Numbered from the stretch's first letter, positions 17,388-26,403 are shown. The stretch is 64,000 nt of DNA from Diplocloster agilis (GCF_019042275.1 NZ_JAHQCW010000035.1:1-64000); one strand, 5' to 3'. The notes: generated by a model not told the origin, from the sequence alone. Numbers and translations are program-made.

Positions 17388-18200
17388 TTAACCCTCTTTT
17401 AAATAAGCTAAAAAAGTTTGATTAAAGCATTCCAGTTCATCATAGAATATACCATGACCGCTCTTGTGAAAGGTAAATAAGGTGGAATCAGCGATCCGCT
17501 GCTTCTGCTGCAGAGCCAGAGAATAGGGGACGATCTGATCCCGGGTTCCGTGGAAGATGCCCGTCGGCACTTTGATCTGCCGCAGATCCTCCCGCAGGTC
17601 TTCGTCCCGCAAGGCGTATCCCGTTTGAACCGTAGCGATCCCGGAGGCGCTCAGGGACAGGTCCGCAAACCACTTTTTAATGGACTCGCTGTGTGGAGAA
17701 TACAGCAGCATCTGACTGAAATTATCACTGAGCTGGGGACGGTCGGTTTCGGCCAGGCGGATCAGCCGATTCACTTCCGAAACGGTTTCTCCATAAGGGA
17801 AATCCGCCGTCTGGGTAAAGCGGGGAGCAGCGGCCGCCAGCAGACATAACTTTTTCACGCCATACCCATGATAACGTCCCATATAGCGGCTGACGATGGC
17901 GCCGCCCATGGAGAAACCGGCAAGGATAAACGAGCGGAGGCCTAACTTGCAGACGACCGTATAGATATCATCGGCCATCCGGTTATAATCATAAGGGCCG
18001 GCAGGGGCATCCGAATTGCCGAACCCCCGCAGGTCCATGGTGATCACACGGTAACCGGCGCACAGCAGCATCTGTTTTTGATATTCATAGATCTTTTCGT
18101 TTAAGGGCCAGCCGTGCACCAGGAGAATCGCTTCTTCCGAACGGGGATTCAGATCATAAACGGCTATTTTCACGTGGTCGTTGGTGGTGATATAATACAT
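17388..18200 (-). CDS. Alpha/beta-fold hydrolase
   Basis: 270 residues with a complete alpha/beta hydrolase catalytic set: oxyanion segment VHGWPLNEK, nucleophile Ser in GFSMGGAI, acid Asp in GTRDQIVP, and His in KSGHGIFYDE. The order and the lid region between resemble non-heme peroxidase/esterase-type members of the family (chloroperoxidase-like), but the substrate is not predictable. No signal peptide, so cytosolic. AAGGAG precedes the ATG at 18200. It is transcribed alone, convergent with the CPBP protease gene. Confidence 0.88.
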   Translation of the reverse strand: MYYITTNDHVKIAVYDLNPRSEEAILLVHGWPLNEKIYEYQKQMLLCAGYRVITMDLRGFGNSDAPAGPYDYNRMADDIYTVVCKLGLRSFILAGFSMGGAIVSRYMGRYHGYGVKKLCLLAAAAPRFTQTADFPYGETVSEVNRLIRLAETDRPQLSDNFSQMLLYSPHSESIKKWFADLSLSASGIATVQTGYALRDEDLREDLRQIKVPTGIFHGTRDQIVPYSLALQQKQRIADSTLFTFHKSGHGIFYDELECFNQTFLAYLKEG

Positions 18201-18371
18201 TAGGAAGACTCCTTTTTATTTCTAATATATGAAAGGCCGGTGTTTTGGGTTAGAGTAAATTCCAGTAATTGTAACTATAATTTAATATTATTTAAACCAA
18301 AAGAAATATATATTATGTTATGATTATATTAGTTTGTTGTAGTATTTTATCAAATAAAGGGGCATAACCTT

Positions 18372-19157
18372 ATGAAACAGGTATTGGCAAATATAACACG
18401 GATTATGTCAACCCTGGTCGTGTTTGTCTGTGTGGCATGGTTTGGATTAATGATTCTATCATATCAACAGGAACTGCGGGCCGGGAATACGGACATGGCC
18501 GGTATACATAAATTAGACGAGCTGGCGGCCCGGGATGTGGCGTCGGTGGAAAATGCGATTCAGAATAGCAGGGCGGCATCCGCACAGCAGCCGGAAACGG
18601 CGGAAACGCAGGCGGAGGCGGCGCCGCGGGCGGATATGAAAACACGGTTTGCCAACTCTGTGGTGATGGGCGATTCGATTACCAAGGCGCTGGAGGATTA
18701 TGAATTCCTGGACAGTACCAGCGTAGTGGCGAAGAACGGGATTAACCTGGCCCATGTCCAGCCGGAACTGGAGCGTGCGGTGGAGCTGAACCCGAAGAAC
18801 ATCTTCATGTCATACGGGATGAACGATCTGGAGTATCTGTGGGGCAATCCCCAGAAGTTTGAAGAGCTCTATGAGAATGCGGTCCGCACTCTTCAGGAGA
18901 GCCTGCCGGATACGAAGATTTACATAAACGGTATCCTGCCGATTCAACAAAAGGCAATTGATAAAAAACCTCTGTACGGCAATGTGGACGCATACAATGA
19001 GGCGCTGGTGGAAATGTGTACGCGCCTTGGGCTTCCCTTTATCGATAACAGCGGGCTGATGCAGCAGGAGGATATTTATCAGGAGGACGGAATTCATCCC
19101 AAGCCTCATTATTACCCTAGCTGGCTTGAAAATATGGCATCGAAAGCGGGAATCTGA
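18372..19157 (+). CDS. Membrane-anchored SGNH/GDSL hydrolase
   Basis: 261 residues: one N-terminal membrane helix (about 11-31), an Ala/Glu-rich linker (about 60-90), and an extracellular SGNH esterase domain with the nucleophile S102 in VMGDSIT, the block III SYGMNDLEY, and the catalytic D239/H242 in DGIHPKPHYY. Such enzymes transfer or remove O-acetyl groups on polysaccharide outside the cell. It heads a compact operon with DUF4358, MBOAT and DHHW genes (gaps of 3, 10 and 19 bases), so it probably works as an acetyltransferase or esterase partner of the MBOAT channel. Confidence 0.9.
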   Translation: MKQVLANITRIMSTLVVFVCVAWFGLMILSYQQELRAGNTDMAGIHKLDELAARDVASVENAIQNSRAASAQQPETAETQAEAAPRADMKTRFANSVVMGDSITKALEDYEFLDSTSVVAKNGINLAHVQPELERAVELNPKNIFMSYGMNDLEYLWGNPQKFEELYENAVRTLQESLPDTKIYINGILPIQQKAIDKKPLYGNVDAYNEALVEMCTRLGLPFIDNSGLMQQEDIYQEDGIHPKPHYYPSWLENMASKAGI

Positions 19158-19160
19158 GTT

Positions 19161-19658
19161 ATGAAATATCTTTATAATATAATAAAAATCGGATTGGTAC
19201 TGATCCTGGGCCTTTTCATAACGGCCATGCTGCACTATAATGCGTATAGCGCCAAACCGATAGGGGAAGTGAAACAGAACATTTTACAGGCGGCCGATTT
19301 AAGCGCTATGCAGGAGGCCGACGCCAGGACGCTTAAAAAACTCTATGGGCTGGATAAGGGAAGCTATGAGGAGTTTGTTCTGTACACCTCTGCCGATAGT
19401 ATGGATGTAAAAGAGATCCTGCTTGTAAAGACCGAAAATGACAGTCAGGCGGACGCTGTGGAACAGGCCATAACGAAGCGTATCGAGGCACAGAAACAGA
19501 ACTTTGACGGTTATGGCTTGGAGCAGATGAAACAGATCGGAGACGCGGAAACTCTGGTCAAGGGAAACTATGTCTTCTTTGCAATCTCTCCGGGCGCGGA
19601 GACCATGAAGAAGGCGTTTCTGGACAGCCTGATCAGCGACAACAGTAAGAAAGAATGA
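19161..19658 (+). CDS. DUF4358 lipid-anchored/membrane protein
   Basis: 165 residues with an N-terminal membrane helix (about 6-24) and an extracellular DUF4358-type domain: DARTLKKLYGLDKGSYEEFVLYTSADSMDVKEILLVK...FDGYGLEQMKQI...VKGNYVFFAIS. The function of this family is unknown; it is repeatedly found in Clostridia between an SGNH hydrolase and an MBOAT acyltransferase gene, as here, and so probably assists surface-polymer modification. Three bases separate it from the SGNH gene. Confidence 0.8.
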   Translation: MKYLYNIIKIGLVLILGLFITAMLHYNAYSAKPIGEVKQNILQAADLSAMQEADARTLKKLYGLDKGSYEEFVLYTSADSMDVKEILLVKTENDSQADAVEQAITKRIEAQKQNFDGYGLEQMKQIGDAETLVKGNYVFFAISPGAETMKKAFLDSLISDNSKKE

Positions 19659-19668
19659 GGAAGCAGGA

Positions 19669-21075
19669 ATGATATTCAGCAGTGTCTTTTTTATTTTTAC
19701 TTTTTTACCGGCCATGCTGCTGGTTTATTATATTTCCCCCAGAAAATTTAAGAATTTTGTATTGCTGGCCGGAAGCCTCATCTTCTACGCATGGGGAGAA
19801 CCGGTCTATATTTTCCTGATGATTTTTTCCATCTGTTTTAACTACGTGTGCGGCCTGGATATCCAGAGATGCCGGGGACGAAAAGCAGCAGCGGTGTTAA
19901 ACCTGATCTTCGCGGTGGCCGTAAATCTTTTTATCCTGGGATTTTTCAAGTATTACGGGTTTGTTGTGGAAAATGTCAACGGCATTTTCGGCCTTCATAT
20001 CCCGGTCGAGGGTCTGGCGCTGCCGATCGGAATTTCTTTCTATACCTTTCAGACCATGTCCTATATCATCGACGTATACCGGGGTGTTGTGGACGCCCAG
20101 AAGAATATCGTTGATTTCGGACTTTATGTCTCCATGTTTCCCCAGCTGATCGCAGGACCGATCGTAAAATACAAGGATATCGCAAATCAGCTGAAGGAGA
20201 GAAGGGAATGCTTCAGCAAGTTCGGCTATGGTATTTCCAGATTCCTGCAGGGACTGGCCAAGAAGGTCCTGATCGCCAACACCATCGGGAGCGTCTACCA
20301 GAGCATCAGCAATCTGGGGCTGGAGCAGCTTTCGGTGCTGGGCGCCTGGGTGGGAATTCTGGCTTTTACCTTCCAGATTTATTTTGATTTCAGCGGATAT
20401 TCGGATATGGCCATCGGCCTGGGACAGATGTTCGGCTTTGAATTCCAGGAGAACTTTGACCATCCGTATGAGGCGAAAGGAATTACGGATTTCTGGAGAA
20501 GGTGGCATATCTCCCTTAGCACCTGGTTCCGGGAATACGTCTATATCCCTCTGGGAGGTAACCGGAAGGGGACGTTTCGCACGGTCCGCAATATTCTCAT
20601 CGTCTGGCTGCTGACCGGCCTCTGGCACGGAGCCAGTTGGAATTTTGTGGCCTGGGGGTTGTATTACGGTATTCTGCTGCTGATTGAAAAATTCGTGCTG
20701 CGGAAAGTGTTCGATAAGCTTCCGGATGTCTTTGTCCATGTGTACACGATGTTTTTTGTGGTGATCGGCTGGGTATTGTTTGCCAGCCCGGATCTTGGCT
20801 ATGCCGGCCGGTATCTGGCCGTCATGTTTGGCCAAAACGGCGCGCCGCTTACAGATACCGCCGGTATCTATTATCTGCTTACCAACGCGGTGCTGTTCGC
20901 GCTGGCGGCGGTCTGTTCCACGAAGGCGGTGCACCGCCTGTTCCAATGGCTGATGTTTGAAGGGCGCAAAGGGCGCTCCAAGACGGCGGTGGCCCTTCAT
21001 ATCCTGATTTTTGTACTGTGTATCGCATTCCTCGTAACGGAAACCTATAATCCATTCCTATATTTCAGATTCTGA
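19669..21075 (+). CDS. MBOAT-family O-acyltransferase (AlgI/PatA-like)
   Basis: 468-residue polytopic membrane protein of the AlgI/DltB class, with about eleven hydrophobic segments. Diagnostic blocks are FYAWGEPVYIF, QTMSYIIDVYRG, FPQLIAGPIVKY, FWRRWHISLSTWFREYVYIPLGGNRKG with H280, and WLLTGLWHGASWNF with the catalytic H320. These proteins move an acetyl group from the cytosol to an extracellular acceptor, where an SGNH protein delivers it to a polysaccharide. Here both an SGNH hydrolase (upstream) and a DHHW protein (downstream) share the operon. The polymer acted upon is not known. Confidence 0.93.
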   Translation: MIFSSVFFIFTFLPAMLLVYYISPRKFKNFVLLAGSLIFYAWGEPVYIFLMIFSICFNYVCGLDIQRCRGRKAAAVLNLIFAVAVNLFILGFFKYYGFVVENVNGIFGLHIPVEGLALPIGISFYTFQTMSYIIDVYRGVVDAQKNIVDFGLYVSMFPQLIAGPIVKYKDIANQLKERRECFSKFGYGISRFLQGLAKKVLIANTIGSVYQSISNLGLEQLSVLGAWVGILAFTFQIYFDFSGYSDMAIGLGQMFGFEFQENFDHPYEAKGITDFWRRWHISLSTWFREYVYIPLGGNRKGTFRTVRNILIVWLLTGLWHGASWNFVAWGLYYGILLLIEKFVLRKVFDKLPDVFVHVYTMFFVVIGWVLFASPDLGYAGRYLAVMFGQNGAPLTDTAGIYYLLTNAVLFALAAVCSTKAVHRLFQWLMFEGRKGRSKTAVALHILIFVLCIAFLVTETYNPFLYFRF

Positions 21076-21094
21076 CATTGGAGCAAGACGATCT

Positions 21095-22237
21095 ATGAAG
21101 CGAGAAAATCAACGTTTTTATAAATTACTGTTCATCAGTTTCCTGCTGGTACTGACGGTCATCACAGTGGTGAATCTGCTGATACCGGATCAGACTTATT
21201 CGGAAACGGAAAACCGTATGCTGGCGGAACGCCCGGTGCTTACGGCCGCCGGTTTCCTGGACGGCAGGTATCCGAAAAAATATGAAAAGTACACGACGGA
21301 TCAGTTCGCCTTCCGGCCGTTCTGGGTGGAGGTTAAGACCACCGTTGACCGCCTGGTGGGCAAAAACTATTCAAACGGCGTTTATTACGGGGATCAGCAG
21401 TATCTGCTGGAGGATATCGCGGTTCCCGATCCGGACAGCCTGGCAAATAAAATAAACGCCATGAACGAGTTCGCGGCCCGCTATCCCCAGATACGTTCGG
21501 CGGTGATGCTGGTTCCCGACGCGGCCAATGTGCTGCGGGATTATCTGCCTCCTTATGCCCCGGTGAAGGATCAGGACGCCTTTATCGGCCAGGTCAAAGA
21601 TTCCCTGTCGCCTGCGGTTACTTTCGTGGATGTGAAGGGGGCGCTGCAGCGGGACTCGGTGAACCCGATGTATTATAAGACGGATCATCACTGGACGACG
21701 CAGGGAGCCTACGACGCTTTCCGGCAGCTGGCGCCTGTGCTGTCTCTGGACCCGGACGCGGTGGCTTACGACAGCTACCCGGTGACCAATGAATTCATCG
21801 GTTCTCTGGCCTCCAAAAGCGGATATTATCTGAACAACGGGGATACGATCAGTGTGTTCCTGCCCAAGGAACCGCTGGACTACGTGGTGACCTATGTGGA
21901 GGAAAAGCAGAAGACCGCTACCTTTTATGAGGAATCCAAACTGGAGATCAAAGATAAATATGAGGTGTTTTTTGGAGGAAACCATCCGCTGGTGCAGATA
22001 GAGAGTACGGCGGACCCAAACAGAAAGCTGCTTTTGATCAAGGATTCTTATGCCAACTGTTTTGCGCCGTTTCTGGCGCCGTATTTCGGGGAAATCACCA
22101 TGCTGGACCCCAGGTACTATACAGGCAACATCGAGGAGCTGATGCAGACCGGGAATTATACGGATCTGTTATTCCTTTATAATGCGAATACCTTTTTCCA
22201 GGACAGCAGCCTGGAGACGGTGCTGAGCCCTGAATAA
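21095..22237 (+). CDS. DHHW-family (AlgX/AlgJ-like) acetyltransferase partner
   Basis: 380 residues with one N-terminal membrane helix (about 10-30) and an extracellular SGNH-like domain. The family hallmark DHHW is at 197-200 in MYYKTDHHWTTQGAY, and the likely catalytic Ser lies in LLLIKDSYANCFAPF near residue 313. DHHW proteins accompany MBOAT acyltransferases in Firmicutes, paralleling AlgJ/AlgX in alginate acetylation. It is the final gene of the operon, 19 bases after the MBOAT gene. Confidence 0.88.
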   Translation: MKRENQRFYKLLFISFLLVLTVITVVNLLIPDQTYSETENRMLAERPVLTAAGFLDGRYPKKYEKYTTDQFAFRPFWVEVKTTVDRLVGKNYSNGVYYGDQQYLLEDIAVPDPDSLANKINAMNEFAARYPQIRSAVMLVPDAANVLRDYLPPYAPVKDQDAFIGQVKDSLSPAVTFVDVKGALQRDSVNPMYYKTDHHWTTQGAYDAFRQLAPVLSLDPDAVAYDSYPVTNEFIGSLASKSGYYLNNGDTISVFLPKEPLDYVVTYVEEKQKTATFYEESKLEIKDKYEVFFGGNHPLVQIESTADPNRKLLLIKDSYANCFAPFLAPYFGEITMLDPRYYTGNIEELMQTGNYTDLLFLYNANTFFQDSSLETVLSPE

Positions 22238-22287
22238 TTCCCTGAATAACGCCTGAATAGCAGCCCTGATTAACAAATACGCAATGA

Positions 22288-22316
22288 TTGACAAACCGGG
22301 CAAAACAAGGTATACT
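22288..22316 (+). promoter_or_regulatory. Promoter of the SRP RNA gene
   Basis: TTGACA (22288-22293), 17 bases, TATACT (22311-22316); initiation would fall at the first bases of the RNA. Confidence 0.8.
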
Positions 22317-22318
22317 AA

Positions 22319-22609
22319 AATTCCCATTCTGTTTTAGAATGGTTGAATCATGTTATAAAGTTTCCGTGCAGCCGGGGAGTTAGCGGTGCCCTGTACCTGC
22401 AATCCGCTACAGCAGGGGTGATATCCCGCCCAGGGTTCCTTCTTGTGGAGCAGCCCTTTATAAGTGGCGTTGACGTCTGGGTCTTACGCAACAGGAATCT
22501 ATGAACCGTGTCAGGTCAGGAATGAAGCAGCACTAAGTAGAACCTCCTGTGTGCCGTGAGGGTGCCTGGGCCGAGTTAACTGTAAAGGTAACGTCTATGA
22601 TGGGAATTC
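22319..22609 (+). ncRNA. ffs: Signal recognition particle RNA, large Gram-positive type
   Basis: The universally conserved domain IV hairpin of SRP RNA is present at about 22508-22537, with GTCAGGTCAGGAATGAAGCAGCA-type sequence (written here in part: TCAGGTCAGGAATGAAGCAG). A long rod-like pairing of ~290 bases surrounds it, with the 5' end AATTCCCAT matching the 3' end ATGGGAATT. The length indicates the form with an Alu-like domain, as in Bacillus scRNA, not the short 4.5S form. The exact 5' and 3' ends are inferred from the promoter and this closing helix. Confidence 0.88.
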
Positions 22610-22654
22610 AAAGCGGGATGCACGGATTTAAAATAATAATTATATGGATTAAAA

Positions 22655-22694
22655 AACAGGGTCACTGCGTTTGCAGATGCCCTGTTATTTTTTT
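22655..22694 (+). terminator. Rho-independent terminator of SRP RNA
   Basis: AACAGGG...GCAGATGCCCTGTT closes a GC stem and is followed by ATTTTTTT, a classical terminator 45 bases after the RNA. It also lies at the 3' end of the convergent plsC gene. Confidence 0.8.
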
Positions 22695-22699
22695 GAAGC

Positions 22700-23434
22700 C
22701 TACACCAAAGCCTCGTTTTTTTCAAAGGTTGCCAGAATGATATCCCTTGTATAAGCCCCCACATGCTTGCGTTCTTCTTTGGACAGGGACTTAAGGTCAA
22801 TGGGCGCGCCGTACTCCAGGACCACATGGACAGGCCGGATCTTCGGGAATTGGTTTTCGAAGATATTGGCCGTGTTATTCAGGGTTACGGGTATGATGGG
22901 GCAGCCTGTCTTTTCCGCCATCTTCATGCTGCCCTCCTTAAAGGGAAGCAGTTTTTCCCCGGACTTATTCCGGGTTCCCTCCGGGAAAATGCACATGGAG
23001 ATTCCGGACTTGATCTGATCGATGCCTTTTAATATGGTTTTTAGTCCGGCCTTGATGTCGTCGCGGTCCAGGAACAGGCAATAGAGAAGCTTCATCCAAT
23101 TGGACAGAAGCGGAATCTTTTCCATGGATTTCTTGGCCACATATCCGGTCAGCCGGGGGCATCTGGAGTAAGTGATCAGGATATCGAAGAAACTGTTGTG
23201 GTTGGGGATATAGAGAACCGGCTGGTCCTTCGGAACATTTTCCTCCCCGATGACGGTCAGCTTAAGTCCGGTTAGCAGCAGAATAAAACGGAATACCCCC
23301 TGTACAATACGCAGAGAGCTGATATCCCTGGCGCGGGGATTGAATTTTCCCAGAATCCATTCGGCGATCAGGATGGGAATCGACAGGATCAGAAAGCCTA
23401 CCACAGTGATTACGATCAAGATAAATCGGAACAT
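22700..23434 (-). CDS. plsC: 1-acyl-glycerol-3-phosphate acyltransferase
   Basis: 244-residue membrane-associated acyltransferase that makes phosphatidic acid for phospholipid synthesis. An N-terminal helix (about 3-25) is followed by the catalytic HX4D motif N-H79-NSFF-D84 and the substrate-binding block FPEGTRNKSG near 150; later VTLNNT is also typical. GAGG lies seven bases before the ATG. It stands alone, convergent with SRP RNA. Confidence 0.9.
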   Translation of the reverse strand: MFRFILIVITVVGFLILSIPILIAEWILGKFNPRARDISSLRIVQGVFRFILLLTGLKLTVIGEENVPKDQPVLYIPNHNSFFDILITYSRCPRLTGYVAKKSMEKIPLLSNWMKLLYCLFLDRDDIKAGLKTILKGIDQIKSGISMCIFPEGTRNKSGEKLLPFKEGSMKMAEKTGCPIIPVTLNNTANIFENQFPKIRPVHVVLEYGAPIDLKSLSKEERKHVGAYTRDIILATFEKNEALV

Positions 23435-23566
23435 ATCTCATACCTCTTCTTTTCTAAAGTACATACAGTCTTATTATAGAAAACCCCTTGGGAAATTACA
23501 AGCAAATGGTGTATAAATTTTCCAGTCACTTAATAAAATGGTTAAAAAGGTGATAGGATTGCTGCT

Positions 23567-24034
23567 ATGAAAAATCGATACCATTTCCCGAATTCCGTAA
23601 CACATACCCTGCGGGCAGGCCTTCGGGCGTCGCTGCTTGCTTCTGCGTGCGCTTTGCTGGCCCTGGCCTGTCTTCTGACCGGTTGCAGTGTGGAAAATAC
23701 GGATCCGGTCAAGCTTAAGGATCTGGAGTTTACCGTTGTGGAAAATGCGGAGGTTCCGGAAGAGCTTCTGACCATTATTGAAGAAAAAAAATCGGCGAAT
23801 TTTAAGCTGACCTACGAGGACGGCGGCTATTTGTATATTGTAGTGGGCTACGGGGAACAGAATACAGGAGGTTACAGCATCGCGGTAAAGGAACTGTTTC
23901 TGACCAGCAATGCCATTTATATCGATACGAACCTGATCGGCCCGTCCAAGGAGGAGAAAATCACGGAAGCGGCCAGCTACCCGTATATCGTGATCAAGAC
24001 CGAATTTTTAGACAAATCTGTGGTGTTTCAGTAA
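23567..24034 (+). CDS. PrcB-like lipoprotein
   Basis: 155 residues. The N-terminus has a signal sequence ending in a lipobox LLTGC (cysteine near residue 43), preceded by a rather long hydrophilic stretch. The mature part resembles the PrcB C-terminal domain (GGYSIAVKELFLTSNAIYI ... AASYPYIVIKT), a small beta-rich module first named from a protease-complex component in spirochaetes. Function here is unknown. It lies 61 bases upstream of sipL and in the same direction but sipL probably has its own sporulation promoter. Confidence 0.75.
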   Translation: MKNRYHFPNSVTHTLRAGLRASLLASACALLALACLLTGCSVENTDPVKLKDLEFTVVENAEVPEELLTIIEEKKSANFKLTYEDGGYLYIVVGYGEQNTGGYSIAVKELFLTSNAIYIDTNLIGPSKEEKITEAASYPYIVIKTEFLDKSVVFQ

Positions 24035-24036
24035 GC

Positions 24037-24063
24037 ATAAATAGATGTGGACGGGAATACAAT
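24037..24063 (+). promoter_or_regulatory. Candidate sigma-E promoter of sipL
   Basis: ATA at 24037-24039, a 16-base gap and AATACAAT at 24056-24063 match the B. subtilis sigma-E pattern (ATA, 16 bases, CATACAMT) at 10 of 11 positions. It ends 32 bases before the sipL ATG, as expected for a mother-cell-expressed spore gene. Confidence 0.65.
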
Positions 24064-24095
24064 AAAAAGAAGGATACTCGCGCGGAGGTATAGCT

Positions 24096-25670
24096 ATGGA
24101 GTTAATTAAGAAAAATATTCATATGAATAAACTCAAAAATAAGGCCGTCAGCCAGCTGACCCTGGATGACGATTATAATGTACCGGACAGTAAACCCGAC
24201 ATCGGGAAAATCATACAGCAAAAAGGCGAGGTGAACATTGACGAAGTCAAGCCTACGGCCGATCACGTCGGTATCAAGGGGAATCTCACATTCCGGATTC
24301 TCTATATGAGTGATACCGAGGATAAGCTGGTACATAGCCTGGATGGCAAACTGCCCTTTGAGGAAGTTATGAACCTGGAGGGAGCTGCGGATGGGGATAA
24401 TATCCGCCTGAAATGGGATCTGGAGGATTTAAGCACCAACCTGATCAATTCCAGGAAATTGAGCGTAAAAACGCTGGTTACCTTTATGATGGCGCTGGAA
24501 GAGCTCTATGACGAGGAGACCGCGGTTGAGGTACACGATGACGAGACGGTTGCGTTCCGGAATGAGACAATGGATGTTCTGCAGCTGGCGGTCAGCAAAA
24601 AAGATACCTATCGGATCAAAGACGAAGTAGTGCTTCCCTCCAATAAGCCGAATATCTACGAAATGCTCTGGAACAGCGTGCAGGTAAGAGGACTGGATCT
24701 GCGGCTGGCGGAGAATCTGGTCAGTATCAAGGGAGAATTACTGCTGTTCGTGCTCTATACGGGTGAAGACGAGGAGAATCAGGTACAGTGGCTGGAAACC
24801 AGCGTTCCGTTTCACGGGGAACTGGAGTGTTATGGCTGCAACGCGGAGATGATCGGCGATATCGAGGTGGCCGTACCTCATATTGAGCTGGAGCCAAAAC
24901 CGGATTACGACGGAGAAGAGCGGCTGTTAAATGTGGACGTGGTGCTGGAGCTGGATATGAAGCTCTACGAGGAAGAACAGGTGGGTATTCTCGATGATGT
25001 CTACATGCCAAGCAAAGAGTTAAAACCGGTCGTACAGCCGGCGGTTTTTGACACCCTCCTGATCAAAAATTTCTCAAAGTGCCGGGCTTCGGAGCGTATC
25101 CGCATCGGAAGCAACGATTCGAGAATCCTGCAGGTCTGCCACAGCGAGGGGGATGTTAAGATCGACGACATCCAGGTGGTGGAAAATGGAATCGAGATCG
25201 AAGGCGCTGTGGAGGTACAGCTGCTGTATGTGACTTCGGACGATACCATGCCGTTTAATTCCATGAAAGGGATGGTCCCGTTCCATCATACGATAGAAGC
25301 GCCGGGAATTGACCCGGACTGTGTGTATAACCTGAGAACGGATATAGAACAGTTATCCACGACCATGATCGACAGCGAGGAAATCGAAGTCAAACTGACG
25401 ATTAACCTGAACACGCTGGTATTGCGCAAGCGGAAAAGAAACAATATCGTGGATGTGGAAGTGGAACCGCTGGATATGAATAAGCTGCAGGAACTGCCGG
25501 GAATCGTGGGCTACTGTGTGCAGCCCGGCGACAGTCTGTGGAGTATCGCGAAGCAATACTATACCACGGTGGAAAAGATCATGGCCGCCAATGAGCTGGC
25601 CAGCGATGAGATAAAACCGGGGGATAAGCTGCTGATTGTGAAAATGGTGGAATCCATGCTGACGGCTTAG
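24096..25670 (+). CDS. sipL: SipL-type spore coat morphogenesis protein (SPOCS + LysM)
   Basis: 524 residues. Three repeats of the SPOCS (DUF3794) type run through most of the protein (VKGNLTFRILYMSD..., SIKGELLLFVLYTGED..., IEGAVEVQLLYVTSDD...), and a C-terminal LysM domain (about 475-520) reads VQPGDSLWSIAKQYYTTVEKI ending KPGDKLLIVK. This layout is that of SipL of Clostridioides difficile, which binds SpoIVA through LysM to anchor the spore coat. The presence of SipL indicates that the organism forms spores. GCGGAGG precedes the ATG. Confidence 0.93.
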   Translation: MELIKKNIHMNKLKNKAVSQLTLDDDYNVPDSKPDIGKIIQQKGEVNIDEVKPTADHVGIKGNLTFRILYMSDTEDKLVHSLDGKLPFEEVMNLEGAADGDNIRLKWDLEDLSTNLINSRKLSVKTLVTFMMALEELYDEETAVEVHDDETVAFRNETMDVLQLAVSKKDTYRIKDEVVLPSNKPNIYEMLWNSVQVRGLDLRLAENLVSIKGELLLFVLYTGEDEENQVQWLETSVPFHGELECYGCNAEMIGDIEVAVPHIELEPKPDYDGEERLLNVDVVLELDMKLYEEEQVGILDDVYMPSKELKPVVQPAVFDTLLIKNFSKCRASERIRIGSNDSRILQVCHSEGDVKIDDIQVVENGIEIEGAVEVQLLYVTSDDTMPFNSMKGMVPFHHTIEAPGIDPDCVYNLRTDIEQLSTTMIDSEEIEVKLTINLNTLVLRKRKRNNIVDVEVEPLDMNKLQELPGIVGYCVQPGDSLWSIAKQYYTTVEKIMAANELASDEIKPGDKLLIVKMVESMLTA

Positions 25671-25731
25671 TCTGACGGCTTAACTACCGGCGGCTGTTAA
25701 ACCATAGTTCATGCGGGAAAAGAAAATACTA

Positions 25732-25836
25732 AAGGGGCTGTGCAAAAACGGTCTGATTACAGAGGGGGGCTTACCGTCTTACCATCATGGAGACGTAAGT
25801 CCCTCTTGAATTCAGAAAGTTTTTTCACAGCCCCTT
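25732..25836. mobile_element. 105-bp MITE-like element with 18-bp terminal inverted repeats
   Basis: AAGGGGCTGTGCAAAAAC at the left end and GTTTTTTCACAGCCCCTT at the right end are inverse complements at 17 of 18 positions. Inside, CAGAGGGGGGCTTAC pairs imperfectly with GTAAGTCCCTCTTG, so the whole element folds back. Ends of the form GGGGCTGTGCAAAA resemble terminal repeats of several IS families. No target duplication is clear. It could also act as a terminator for sipL. Confidence 0.6.
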
Positions 25837-26375
25837 AGACAAACTAAGAAGAACTGCTATTGCGTGCTGCCGGTTTTGAAGCAGTTAATTTTTTTTGGCC
25901 TTTTACCTGATGTCGGGTTTACCTGATGTCAGGGCTTGCGCGGACGCAGAGGGCAGGTTTACATTGCCATATGCGGGGATAAACGTAACATTTTACGAAA
26001 AGATGCTATTTCTTATAACATCAGTTACCGCAGCAATCGGGGGAATTTTACTTTCTTCGAAGTAAGCGGCAGGCCCCCTGAATTTTGCTGGAAGGGCCTT
26101 GTTCTTTAAATATGGGCTGCCGGAACCGAAGATGCCGGACGGTTACGGGGGAGATTCAGATAACCGTGGAAACGGCGTCGGAACTGTTGGTATTTGGGCA
26201 TTTGGACAACGTTTTGGAGCATTTTTGAGCAGCTTAACGCAGATGTTTTCGGTTGATAAGGAACGGGTGGAATCTGCTCCTTAAGGAGGAAGAGCCTTCC
26301 CGGGACGCTTCGGCGCCTGTGAAAAAACGACGAATTCAGCGCACTTCCCGGGAGAATTCTGTCGAGCGAATTTTA
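25837..26375. other. Unassigned intergenic stretch
   Basis: About 540 bases between sipL and the MerR-type gene. It includes a 17-base tandem duplication, TTTACCTGATGTCRGGG, at 25917-25940 or thereabouts, and short GC-rich foldbacks around 26290-26370 (for example CTTCCCGGGA occurring twice). A 61-codon open frame at 26099-26284 lacks a ribosome binding site and family features. No RNA family was recognised. Confidence 0.4.
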
Positions 26376-26403
26376 TTGCGCCAAATAGCGGGTATGTTAT
26401 AAT
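26376..26403 (+). promoter_or_regulatory. Promoter of the MerR-type gene
   Basis: TTGCGC (26376-26381), 16 bases, TATAAT (26398-26403), about 48 bases before the ATG at 26452. Confidence 0.55.

Noticed and set aside
19897-21000. 367-codon minus-strand frame
   Set aside because: Shadow of the MBOAT gene; composition is His/Arg/Gln-rich with no family features and no ribosome site.
26099-26284. 61-codon open frame
   Set aside because: No ribosome site, no hydrophobic or conserved pattern, isolated in a repeat-rich spacer.
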